NCBI GenBank assembly: GCA_905182065.1
Contig: CAJIZN010000001.1
Coordinates: forward strand, 496,001-560,000
DNA length: 64,000 nucleotides
Direction of reading: 5' to 3'
DNA from: Candidatus Marisimplicoccus framensis
GTDB taxonomy: Bacteria > Bacteroidota > Bacteroidia > Flavobacteriales > Flavobacteriaceae
In this document: positions 45,993-54,680 of the stretch, piece after piece
How positions within the stretch are numbered: the first letter of the stretch is position 1
How the letters are laid out: each line of letters begins with the position of its first letter
The notes under the pieces: generated by a model
What the model was told of the DNA's origin: nothing
Databases searched by the model: none
Seen by the model: only the letters and a program-made list of their open reading frames with translations
Program-made: the position numbers and the translations under genes

Positions 45993-47639
45993 ATGAAGAT
46001 ATTAAAGATTTATATTTTTTTATTTTCTAAATCATTTGATATACTCACACAATTAAATATAAATAATGATATTCAAAGTATACTTAAAAATCAAAGAAAA
46101 TATAATTTGTTGATTAACGATTTTATTTTGAGAAAATCTAATGAATACCTTTCAAAAAAGAAGAAAATAAATAATCAATTTTTTATAGATTTCTTGAATG
46201 AATTAAATTTAAATCATTTAAAAAAAAGGATTATAATATTTAATAAAACTAAATTTTTTGGTAAAAGACTTTTTCAAATAGTATCATTTATAGCTCTTTT
46301 TATTTTTGTTTTAAAAAAACTTTATAAAGGATTTAATAATAACTCTAAATATTATAAATTAAACAACTTTAATTATTCAGGCTCAAAAGAATTTATCCCT
46401 TGTTTTGGGTTTCCAATTCACGCATTCACTTATCAAGAAAAAACTAAATATCCTTCATCATTTATAGAATATCTTATTTTAAATAATTTAATTAAAAAGA
46501 ATAATTCATTATTATCTGTTGATGAATATGCTAGGCCAATAAAAACAGAAAAGCATTTAAACTCAAATTCAGTTAATAGAATATTCGTAAATAAAAAAAT
46601 TAATCTAAAAAAAGTTTTCAAAATACCAATAAATCTTTTTAAAACATTTCGAAACTTTAATAGAGAATTTAAAACAAAAAATTTACTCTTATTTATTTAC
46701 TATTATGAAAAAAAATCTAAGTCAAATTTAATTCTTGAATTAAGTAATACTTGTGTAAAAAAAAGAATTAACCTAAAACAGTTTTATTTTTTGACACCTT
46801 TTGATATTGGTCTATTGAAGTATGATGATAAAATAACAAATTTTAATTTTTATTCATATAGTCAAAATGAATTTATTCCACCCTCAATAAATATTCATAA
46901 TGAAATAGATAACCAAACTAACAAACTACCAATCAACAAAATATTAGAAGAGATAACTCTAGATCTTTTTTCAATGTACAGTCATAATACAATCAATCTA
47001 ACTAAGCATCTAAGTTTTTATAACAATACAGTTGAAAAGATTAGAACTAATTATGGATTATGTTTACAGAGCTGCATGTTTGAGAAAAAAGAAAGTGTTT
47101 ATTCAAACCTAGGATTTGATAAAACCATTAACATTGAATTAAATTCAAACAAAAAAAATGTTTTGTTATTTGATTTACCAATTGAATCTTATCAATCAAC
47201 ATTGGAGAGACAATTTTCGGGAGATTATTTTGGTACCGAACGTTTTATTTCATCGTTTTACAAGAGTATTATAGAAATATTTGCCTCACAAGAGGTGAAT
47301 ATATTTTTAAAACCAAAATACTCAATACACAAAGAAAATATTAGTAGTTTTTATTTAAAATTGATTAATGACTTTTCATCTAAAAATATTAATTTAGAGA
47401 TTATTAATCCATATGATAAAATCATAATTAAAGACAGAAAATTTGATATAATGATCAATCTACCCTACACTTCAACGCATCATACCCTTAAAAATCTTTC
47501 TTATAATAACTACTTCTTTGTGCCTCAGAAATATTTAAAATATTTTAAATATAAAAATAAAAACAAAAATAAAAAGATAATTGGGTCTTTTGATTTATCT
47601 AATCTTTTAAATCTTAAAAATGGGAAAAACAGGAGATAA
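45993..47639 (+). CDS. PFTS-motif-like polysaccharide protein (paralogue of 37931-39550)
   Basis: 548 aa, Asn/Lys/Phe-rich. It shares with the earlier protein GFPIHAFTYQ plus YPSSFIEYLI, VDEYARPIKTEK (VDEY versus IDEY), and C-terminally KFDIMINLPYTSTHHTLKNL, where PYTS replaces PFTS. A hydrophobic segment lies at residues ~90-110. The two genes flank the amidotransferase group, so they probably arose by duplication and perform related assembly steps. Function unknown. It starts with no gap after WbpG and overlaps the next gene by 20 nt. Confidence 0.63.
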   Translation: MKILKIYIFLFSKSFDILTQLNINNDIQSILKNQRKYNLLINDFILRKSNEYLSKKKKINNQFFIDFLNELNLNHLKKRIIIFNKTKFFGKRLFQIVSFIALFIFVLKKLYKGFNNNSKYYKLNNFNYSGSKEFIPCFGFPIHAFTYQEKTKYPSSFIEYLILNNLIKKNNSLLSVDEYARPIKTEKHLNSNSVNRIFVNKKINLKKVFKIPINLFKTFRNFNREFKTKNLLLFIYYYEKKSKSNLILELSNTCVKKRINLKQFYFLTPFDIGLLKYDDKITNFNFYSYSQNEFIPPSINIHNEIDNQTNKLPINKILEEITLDLFSMYSHNTINLTKHLSFYNNTVEKIRTNYGLCLQSCMFEKKESVYSNLGFDKTINIELNSNKKNVLLFDLPIESYQSTLERQFSGDYFGTERFISSFYKSIIEIFASQEVNIFLKPKYSIHKENISSFYLKLINDFSSKNINLEIINPYDKIIIKDRKFDIMINLPYTSTHHTLKNLSYNNYFFVPQKYLKYFKYKNKNKNKKIIGSFDLSNLLNLKNGKNRR

Positions 47640-48345
47640 CATTAGTTCCGGAAATGCTAACTGGAAATTTTCAGGAAAAATGGTCAATGATTTTGAGTCA
47701 CATGTTTCAAAATCTGTTCCAATCTATAACCGAGGACATGAATTAATTATTAAATTAAGTGATTTTTTCATTAAAGATGACTCACTTGTATACGATCTAG
47801 GATGCTCAACCGGAAAATTACTAATTGATTTAGTTAAACACAATAAACATAAAAAAAATTCAAAGTTTATTGGAGTTGATATCGAAAAAGATATGATAGA
47901 ATTTGCAAACAAACAAAAAAGTAAATCAAAATTAAACTCTAACAAACTTGAGCTTTTTCATGAAGATATTGTAAACTATCAATTAAATTCTAGCGATTTA
48001 ATAATCAGTTATTTTACAATTCAATTTATTCACCCAAAGCATCGTCAAAATTTAATTGATAAAATATATAAATCATTAAATTGGGGTGGTGCCTTTTTAT
48101 TTTTTGAAAAAGTAAGATATAATGATGCAAGATTTCAAGACATATTTACAACCTTATATAATGACTATAAATTAGATATGGGATATTCCCCTGAAGAAAT
48201 TCTAAATAAAACTAAAAGTTTAAAAGGTGTAATGGAGCCTTTTTCAACTAAAGGGAATACAGACATGCTAGAAAGGGCCGGCTTTAAAGATATTACTCCT
48301 GTTGTAACTGACATATGTTTCAAAGGGTTTTTAGCTATTAAATAG
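47620..48345 (+). CDS. CmoA-like SAM-fold protein
   Basis: 241-aa class I methyltransferase fold. The SAM loop VYDLGCSTGKLLIDL, GVDIEKDMIEFANKQK and ISYFTIQFIHPKHRQN are clear. The C-terminal part (LFFEKVRYND, KLDMGYSPEEILNKTKSL, LERAGFKDITPV) and the start (FSGKMVNDFESHVSKSVPIY) follow the pattern of CmoA, the carboxy-SAM synthase of tRNA modification. In a glycan locus next to a sugar O-methyltransferase-like gene it might supply carboxy-SAM or act as a plain methyltransferase. Key carboxylate-binding residues could not be confirmed. Confidence 0.73.
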   Translation: MGKTGDNISSGNANWKFSGKMVNDFESHVSKSVPIYNRGHELIIKLSDFFIKDDSLVYDLGCSTGKLLIDLVKHNKHKKNSKFIGVDIEKDMIEFANKQKSKSKLNSNKLELFHEDIVNYQLNSSDLIISYFTIQFIHPKHRQNLIDKIYKSLNWGGAFLFFEKVRYNDARFQDIFTTLYNDYKLDMGYSPEEILNKTKSLKGVMEPFSTKGNTDMLERAGFKDITPVVTDICFKGFLAIK

Positions 48346-48393
48346 CTTTTAGATTAAATGAAAGTTTAAACAATTCAAAATAAATTCTAATTA

Positions 48394-49443
48394 ATGGATA
48401 TAAATAGTCTGCATCAAAAATTTAAGAAAAATTCAAGATTACAAGAGGAAAACACAGAAAAAATTGACTCTAAACATATTGAAATAATTAAAAATTCAAA
48501 AGAAAATTTCAAAAATTTAGAATGGTCAAATTTTAGAAACTGGAAAGATCAAAATGATATGGGGTTAAGATATCCTATGACTTATTTATCAAAGATTTTT
48601 TTAGGGATAAAAAAAAATAAAATTATAGACTTTATACTAAAGATTCCAAGAAAGAGACTTAATCATTATTTTCATTATTCATCTATGTTAGATGATATTG
48701 AAATTGTTAAGTCTTTAGGAGGAGATTATCTATTAAATGAAAACCCACAAAATAAAACTCCAGGAGCAATAAAGTTCCCTTTGGTTGAAGGTTACTCTGT
48801 TTCATCTAGATGGTTAAGATATGTATACATATTAACCAGAATAATAAAAATGAAATTACTTAAACAAGATAGTGTTTGGCTAGATATTGGCTCATATTAT
48901 GGAGGCTTAGAAGGATTAGTTAAAAAATATTTTCCAGATATAAAAATTATTATGGTTGACTTTAACCATCAATTAGCAAGAAGCTATATATATCTAAATG
49001 AACTTTATCCTGATGCAAATCATATTTTGCCTAAACAAGTAAATTCAATTCAAAATATTGAAAGTATTCCTAAAGGCTCAATAATGTATGTAGAGATTGA
49101 GGATTTTGATAAGCTAAATAACTTTAAAATAAATCTCACAACAAACTTTTTTAGTTTGGGTGAAATGAAAAAACAAACTTTTAAAAATTATATTCAAAGT
49201 GATATAGTTCAAAATTCTGAAATAATCTATTTTGCTAACAGATATAGTAGTAGTCCTTTTTTTGAAAAAACTTATGATGATGCAATAAATATCTTCGACT
49301 ATAAAATCAATAAAAATTTAATCTATTTAGATGTTTTTCCAATTTCTCAATATCAGATAACACCAAGAAAGATTTTAAATAGAGATTTTTTTAGAAATAT
49401 TTCTAGTCAATATTTTGAAATGATTTGGAAAAATAAAAATTAG
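48394..49443 (+). CDS. Putative sugar O-methyltransferase
   Basis: 349 aa. LKQDSVWLDIGSYYGGLEGLVKKY is a SAM-binding first loop, followed by KIIMVDFNHQLARSYIYL and SIMYVEIEDFDKLNNFKI; the C-terminus (TTNFFSLGEMKKQTFKNYIQ) matches the putative sugar O-methyltransferase family found in O-antigen clusters. The long N-terminal domain (about 140 residues, SRLQEENTEKID...) is also typical. It would methylate, or with carboxy-SAM carboxymethylate, a sugar hydroxyl. The gap to CmoA-like is 48 bp. Confidence 0.72.
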   Translation: MDINSLHQKFKKNSRLQEENTEKIDSKHIEIIKNSKENFKNLEWSNFRNWKDQNDMGLRYPMTYLSKIFLGIKKNKIIDFILKIPRKRLNHYFHYSSMLDDIEIVKSLGGDYLLNENPQNKTPGAIKFPLVEGYSVSSRWLRYVYILTRIIKMKLLKQDSVWLDIGSYYGGLEGLVKKYFPDIKIIMVDFNHQLARSYIYLNELYPDANHILPKQVNSIQNIESIPKGSIMYVEIEDFDKLNNFKINLTTNFFSLGEMKKQTFKNYIQSDIVQNSEIIYFANRYSSSPFFEKTYDDAINIFDYKINKNLIYLDVFPISQYQITPRKILNRDFFRNISSQYFEMIWKNKN

Positions 49444-49465
49444 ATAAGTTCTAAATATACAATAT

Positions 49466-50824
49466 ATGAAAATCACTCATCTTAATTCAGCTACAGAAAT
49501 AATAGAAGTTAATGGTGTTAAAATTTTAACAGATCCATGGCTTGATGATGGTATATACTACGGATCATGGTATACATACCCACCATATGATTCTAAAAAC
49601 AATAGGTTAATTAAAGATATTGATTATATACAAATTAGCCATATACACCCAGATCACTTTTGTGAAAAAACTTTAGCAAAAATTGATAAAAGTATTCCAG
49701 TCTTAATCTTAAACTATGCTGAAAAATTTGTATTAAAAAAACTAGAACGATTAGGTTTTGAAAACATAATTGAACTAGATCATAATAAGAGAACTTTATT
49801 GAAAAATGGAGTCTATATTAATATTATAGCTGCAGATAATTGTAACCCTGAAATATGCGGGCATGCTTTTGGATGTTTTTTTAATGACAATAAAAGTGGA
49901 AAAACCTATCAGATTGATTCAATGTCAGTAATTGATAATGGAGAGTATACATTACTTAACACAAATGACTGTCCATATCCATTAGCTCACGAATCTGTTA
50001 ATTTAATTCAAGAAAAATATAAAAAAATTGATTTTATGCTTGTTGGATATTCTGCTGCTTCATTATATCCATTTGTTATGAAAGATTATTCAGATAAAGA
50101 AATGAATGTTGCAAAAAAGAACACTAAAATCAAATGTTTAAATTTCGCTTTTAATTTTATTAAAGATTTAAAGCCTAAGCATTATATGCCATTTGCTGGT
50201 TCATATGTTTTAGGAGGAAAGAATTGGGAGTTAAACAAATTTTCACCTATACCTAATCTTGATGAAGCGAGAGATTATTTAGATTCTAAACTAGAAAAAC
50301 TAGCTACAAGCAGTAAGTGTATTTTAATTAATTCAGGTGAAAGTTTTGATATTAAAAATTTAAGTCAAACAAAAAAATATACACCAATCGATGAAAATGA
50401 AAAGTTAAATTATTTAAAGAATTCGTTATCCTTGAAAAAGTTTGATTATGAATCAACTAGTAATAAATCAATTAAAGATTTACTCGAGTTAATTGAGCCT
50501 GCATTTAAAAGATTTAAGGATAAAGTTAAGCAGATTGGCTTTAAGACAGATACTAAAATAATTATAACATTAAGTCCCGCTAAATATTTAGTTATTGATA
50601 TGTCTCAACCAATCCCAGTGTATAATTTTTCTAATTCTTATGAAAAGATTACTAAACCTAATATACTTTTTGAACTAGATAATAGATTATTATTTGATGT
50701 TCTTAGAGGACCTAGATATGCACACTGGAATAATGTAGAGATAGGGTCATTAATGAGAATGAAAAGAAATCCAGATGTTTATGAACAAGGCATTCATCTT
50801 TCATTATGCTATTTACATGTTTAA
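49466..50824 (+). CDS. Metallo-beta-lactamase-fold protein resembling the core of CMP-Neu5Ac hydroxylase, no Rieske domain
   Basis: 452 aa. It starts directly in the MBL domain: ITHLNSATEIIEVNGVKILT, DPWLDDGIYYGSWY, and the metal motif YIQISHIHPDHFCEKTL. HYMPFAGSYVLGG is a second metal region. The C-terminal segment FDVLRGPRYAHWNNVEIG then LMRMKRNPDVYEQG resembles the C-terminus of CMAH proteins, which hydroxylate CMP-sialic acid, but the N-terminal Rieske iron-sulfur domain is absent. It may hydrolyse a substituent on a sialic-acid-like sugar. Inferred from resemblance and context. Confidence 0.72.
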   Translation: MKITHLNSATEIIEVNGVKILTDPWLDDGIYYGSWYTYPPYDSKNNRLIKDIDYIQISHIHPDHFCEKTLAKIDKSIPVLILNYAEKFVLKKLERLGFENIIELDHNKRTLLKNGVYINIIAADNCNPEICGHAFGCFFNDNKSGKTYQIDSMSVIDNGEYTLLNTNDCPYPLAHESVNLIQEKYKKIDFMLVGYSAASLYPFVMKDYSDKEMNVAKKNTKIKCLNFAFNFIKDLKPKHYMPFAGSYVLGGKNWELNKFSPIPNLDEARDYLDSKLEKLATSSKCILINSGESFDIKNLSQTKKYTPIDENEKLNYLKNSLSLKKFDYESTSNKSIKDLLELIEPAFKRFKDKVKQIGFKTDTKIIITLSPAKYLVIDMSQPIPVYNFSNSYEKITKPNILFELDNRLLFDVLRGPRYAHWNNVEIGSLMRMKRNPDVYEQGIHLSLCYLHV

Positions 50825-50851
50825 TTTAAAATATAGTATAACTTTTTCTTT

Positions 50852-51296
50852 ATGAAATTTGAATTTAAAAATATCGAAAAAAAAGACTGGGATATTCTAT
50901 TAGATTGGAGAAATGATTTCTTCACTAAAGAGATGTCTGTTAATTTAAGCAAGCACTAAAAAGATGGTTTACAGATGAATACTTAGAAAAAAATCAATCC
51001 AATGATAATATAAATCAATATGTTTTTATTTATAATGATTTATATGTAGGGACTATGAAAACAGATAATTCAAAAAACAAAAGCACTACTTTATCATATA
51101 CAATTAATCCTAAATTTAGAAAATAAGTTATGGAAAACTAATGATGTGGTTTTTTTTGTTTGAAAGAAATGGAGTATTTTTATGCAAGGTAAAAAAAACA
51201 AATTTTGCTAGTATAAAAATGTGTGAATGGAATAACTTTAAACTTAAGTCTAAACAAAAATCAATTCTATTCTATGAAAAAATAATAAAAAAATGA
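50852..51296 (+). pseudogene. GNAT acetyltransferase (PseH-like position), broken by frameshifts
   Basis: Small acetyltransferase in pieces: KFEFKNIEKKDWDILLDWRN starts at ATG 50852, DLYVGTMKTDNSKNKSTTLS and YTINPKFRK hold the core strands, and VKKTNFASIKMCEWNNFKLK plus ILFYEKIIKK are the C-terminal helix and strand. At least three indels lie between 50950 and 51190. The TGA (51294-51296) overlaps the next ATG. Just before PseI, an acetyltransferase fits PseH, which acetylates the 4-amine made by PseC; the sequence alone only shows GNAT. Confidence 0.65.
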
Positions 51297-51493
51297 ATAA
51301 GAGAACTGACATAGACATTATTGATGAAATTCAATCAATTAGATCTAAAAACAACATCAATTGGATGAATATATTAAAAATAGCTTTTAAGTATGCTCCT
51401 GAAGAAACTAGAAAAGTTTTTAAAAATATTGCAAAAGAGGATAATAGTATCATAGAATTATCCAATGAATTAGCTAATAATAAGTTAAAATAA
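51293..51493 (+). CDS. Small conserved-looking protein before PseI
   Basis: 66 aa, predicted helical: TDIDIIDEIQSIRSKNNINW, then MNILKIAFKYAPEETRKVFK. It starts in an ATGA overlap with the acetyltransferase stop and ends 22 bp before the PseI gene, so it is translated as part of the operon. I have the impression that similar short proteins stand at this position in other nonulosonic-acid loci, but cannot name a family. Possibly a subunit or stability factor for a neighbour. Confidence 0.6.
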   Translation: MNKRTDIDIIDEIQSIRSKNNINWMNILKIAFKYAPEETRKVFKNIAKEDNSIIELSNELANNKLK

Positions 51494-51515
51494 AGAAGTA
51501 ATAATATTTTAATAA

Positions 51516-52554
51516 ATGAATATAGGAGGATTTGATTTTGAAAATACAGAAAACACATTAATTATAGCTGAAATTTCAGCTAATCATAATCAGGATATTG
51601 AAGTTGCCAAGAAGACAATTTCAGAAATAAAAAAATCTGGTGCAAATTGTGTAAAACTCCAAACATATACCCCTGATACTTTAACTATTGATTCTGACAA
51701 GGATGATTTCAAAATTAAAGATTCTATATGGAAAGGTAAGTCGCTATTCAGCCTTTACAATGAAGCATATACTCCATGGGAATGGCATAAAGAATTATTT
51801 AGTTTTGCTAAAAAAGAAGGTTTAATATGTTTTTCTTCACCATTTGACAATACTGCAGTAGATTTTTTAGAAGATTTAAAAGCACCAGCTTATAAAATTG
51901 CTTCTTTTGAAATACACGATATTCCACTTATAGATTATGCTGCATCTAAAGGGAAAACCAATTATATTATCTACAGGGGTAGCAACTCTAGCGGATATTC
52001 AACTAGCTATTGAAACATGTAAGAAAGCTGGAAATAATGAAATAATACTTCTTAAATGTACATCAAGTTATCCAGCTCCACTTGAAGATGCTAATTTAAA
52101 AATGATTCAAAAATATTCTAAGGATTTTAATGTTATAACTGGTTTGTCTGATCACACTATTGGCGATACTTGTACAATTGCTGCAGTTTCATTAGGCGCA
52201 AGAGTAATTGAAAAACATTTTATATTGGATAGAAAAATGGGAGGTCCTGATGCGTCATTCTCAATGAACCCTAAAGAATTTTCTAAAATGGTAAAAAGTA
52301 TTAGAGAAGTTGAAAAAGCATTAGGAAAAATTGATTATAATTTAACTGAAAATCAAATAAAAGGAAAAGTTTTTTCTAGGTCTTTATATGTAACTAAAGA
52401 AATAAAAAAAGGAGAAAGATTTGACAATTCAAATGTTAGATCAATAAGACCAGGTTTTGGATTACACCCTAAAGAACTGAAAAATATTATTGGAGAATAT
52501 TCAAATCAAGACATAGAAAAAGGTGAAAGATTTAGTTTAAGATTTATAAAATAA
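51516..52554 (+). CDS. pseI: Pseudaminic acid synthase, one-base insertion near 51955
   Basis: NeuB-family enzyme condensing a 6-deoxy-HexNAc sugar with phosphoenolpyruvate. LIIAEISANHNQDIEVAKKT, CVKLQTYTPDTLTID, FSSPFDNTAVDFLED, KIASFEIHD, then PIILSTGVATLADIQLAIET, ITGLSDHTIGDT and the PseI-type HFILDRKMGGPDASFSMNP are visible. One extra A in GGGAAAACC splits the frame; removal joins SKGKPIILSTG. A C-terminal SAF domain (FSRSLYVTKEIKKGERFD) is complete. About 345 aa. GGPDASFS is typical of PseI rather than NeuB or legionaminic synthases. Confidence 0.88.
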
Positions 52555-52621
52555 ACTATAAATCACTTAATCAAAATCATTAAATTTGAAAGAACTAAAA
52601 TTTTCAAAATTTTAAAAAAAT

Positions 52622-53501
52622 ATGGATAATAAGATTGTTAGTGTTGGATACGGTAATGTAAAAAAAGTTATAATTGGTGGGTCTAATCCTCTTGCTTACG
52701 TTGGAGGGCCCTGTGCAATAGAATCAAGAGATCATGCTTTATTTATGGCAGAGAAAATTTCTAAGATTTGTGATAAATTAGAAATTCCATGGGTGTATAA
52801 ATCTTGTTACGATAAAGATTGCCGTTCATCTCCAAATAGCTTTCATGGAGTCGGAATTGATGAGGGATTAAAAATCTTATCAGAGGTAAGAGATTTATTT
52901 GGAGTTCCTGTTGTTTCAGATTTTTCAGATCCTTCCTGGGCAGCTGCTACTGGTGAAGTTTGTGACATGGTTCAAGTACCAGCTTATCTTTGTCGTCAAA
53001 CTTCAATCTAAGGGCTGCGGCAGAAACCAAAAGACCTATTCTTTTAAAAAAGGTCAGTTTATGAGTCCATGGAATATGAAAAACTCATGTAAAAAAATCG
53101 AAGCATTTGGTGGTGATCAAATTATTTTAGCTGACAGAGGAACCTTCTTTGGTTACAATATGCTAATAAACGACATGAATAATTTCCCAATAATGGCAGA
53201 AACTGGATATCCGGTTTGTTTTGATGCTACTCACTCCGTTCAACTACCAACTTCAATGGGTAATATTTCTGGAGGTCAGAGAGAATTTGTTCCCAGTCTA
53301 GTTAGATCGGCAGTTGCAAATGGAATAAATTTATTATTTATGGAAACTCATAATGATCCTAAAAATGCTTTATCAGACGCCAACACTGTTTTAGATATTA
53401 AATACCTTGAAAATATATTATATCAAGCAAAAAAAGTCCATTCTCTTAGATTAGAATTAGAAAAAGAACTTGGACCAGACGATGTTCATAAAAATAATTA
53501 A
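52622..53501 (+). CDS. kdsA: 3-deoxy-8-phosphooctulonate synthase, two single-base deletions near 53005 and 53050
   Basis: Makes Kdo-8-phosphate from arabinose-5-phosphate and phosphoenolpyruvate. YVGGPCAIESRDHALFMAE, WVYKSCYDKDCRSSPNSFHG, VPVVSDFSDPSWAAATGEVC, MVQVPAYLCRQTS then, after a restored base, LRAAAETKRPILLKKGQ, and finally MSPWNMKNS, DRGTFFGYNML, FDATHSVQ. The two missing bases (one in TCAATCTA, one in an A run) are enough to rejoin all parts; about 293 aa. Being in this locus, it may be a paralogue dedicated to the surface glycan rather than lipid A. Confidence 0.88.
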
Positions 53502-53502
53502 T

Positions 53503-53889
53503 ATGAAAATTAAAGAAGTAATGATTACCCCAGATAAGTTTGCACAAGTTAGCCCATCCGATTTTTTTAAAGTGGCTCTAGACAAAATGAATGATTCAAA
53601 ACTTGGAATTGCATGTATTGTTGAAAACACTTCATTAAAAGGCATAATCACGGATGGTGATATTAGACGAAAATTGTTAACAGTTCAAAAACCATTTTCT
53701 GCATTGTTTAGTGATTATTCAATTGATCATGCAATTACTAATCCAACGACCTGCAATGAGAATGAAACATTAATATCAGCTGTTGAATTAATGGAAAAGA
53801 AACAAATTTGGGATCTCCCAGTTATAAATGACAATGGCGATTTGGTAGGACTTCTTCATCTTCATGCCGCAATCAAACATTTGCTTTAA
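53503..53889 (+). CDS. Stand-alone CBS-pair protein (KdsD C-terminal-like)
   Basis: 128 aa from ATG 53503, one base after KdsA. Two CBS motifs: EVMITPDKFAQVSPSDFFKV with LKGIITDGDIRRKL, then NPTTCNENETLISAVELMEK with DLPVINDNGDLVGLLHLH. This is the arrangement of the CBS half of arabinose-5-phosphate isomerase KdsD/KpsF, but the sugar-isomerase (SIS) half is absent. It may regulate KdsA or a separate isomerase, perhaps by binding a nucleotide sugar. An upstream start at 53470 would overlap KdsA by 32 nt and looks less likely. Confidence 0.77.
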   Translation: MKIKEVMITPDKFAQVSPSDFFKVALDKMNDSKLGIACIVENTSLKGIITDGDIRRKLLTVQKPFSALFSDYSIDHAITNPTTCNENETLISAVELMEKKQIWDLPVINDNGDLVGLLHLHAAIKHLL

Positions 53890-53903
53890 AAAATTATATA
53901 AAA

Positions 53904-54680
53904 ATGAAAAGAGAGTTATTAAAAAAATCATTAAGATCTAGAGAAAAATTATTTGGTGCATGGGTTTCTTATGCTGAACCATCTATAACCGAGACTTTTG
54001 CGAAAGCTGGTTTTGACTTTTTAGCTATTGACATGGAGCATTCAACTATAACTTTACCAGAGGCAAAGGCAATAATAACATCAAGTCAATCACATGGAGT
54101 TCCTTGCTTTCCAAGACCGGTATCTCATTCAAATGACTACATAAAACCTTTACTGGAATTTGGTGCTGATGGAATGTTAATCCAAATGGTCAACAACTCA
54201 GATGATGTTAAAAAGCTTATTAATCATATAAAATACCCTCCAATTGGAAACAGAAGTTATGGTGTAAATAGAGCTCAAGGTTATGGTTTTGATTTTGATA
54301 GTTATATAAATAACTGGAATAAAAATTCAATCTTTATGATTCAAGTAGAATCTATTGAAGCAGTTAAAAACATTGAATCTATTCTGTCTAATGATGAAAT
54401 AGATGGAGTAATGATAGGACCTTATGATATTTCAGGATCTCTAGGAGTTCCTGGTCAATTAGATCATCCTGATGTTATTAATGCATCAAAAAAAGTTATT
54501 GAAGCATGCGAGAAATATGGTAAAAGTTGTGGGACTCAACTTAATGATCCAAACTTAAAAAACATTGATGGTTTATTTGAATTAGGATATACTTTTGCTA
54601 TTCTAGGATCAGATTTATTTATACTCTGGAAATGGGCTGAGACTATGAAAGGTATAATGACAAATTTTAAAAATAAATAA
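53904..54680 (+). CDS. HpcH/HpaI-family class II aldolase
   Basis: 258-aa metal-dependent pyruvate aldolase fold: FGAWVSYAEPSITETFAKAG, FDFLAIDMEHSTI, PCFPRPVSHSND, IFMIQVESIEAVKNIE and GPYDISGSLGVPGQLDHPDV. Such enzymes reversibly join pyruvate to an aldehyde to give a 3-deoxy-2-keto acid. Located between KdsA/CBS and two dehydrogenases followed by KdsB, it could build or trim an ulosonic acid. Its presence in a Kdo-type activation cluster is unusual. Substrate unknown. Confidence 0.85.
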   Translation: MKRELLKKSLRSREKLFGAWVSYAEPSITETFAKAGFDFLAIDMEHSTITLPEAKAIITSSQSHGVPCFPRPVSHSNDYIKPLLEFGADGMLIQMVNNSDDVKKLINHIKYPPIGNRSYGVNRAQGYGFDFDSYINNWNKNSIFMIQVESIEAVKNIESILSNDEIDGVMIGPYDISGSLGVPGQLDHPDVINASKKVIEACEKYGKSCGTQLNDPNLKNIDGLFELGYTFAILGSDLFILWKWAETMKGIMTNFKNK

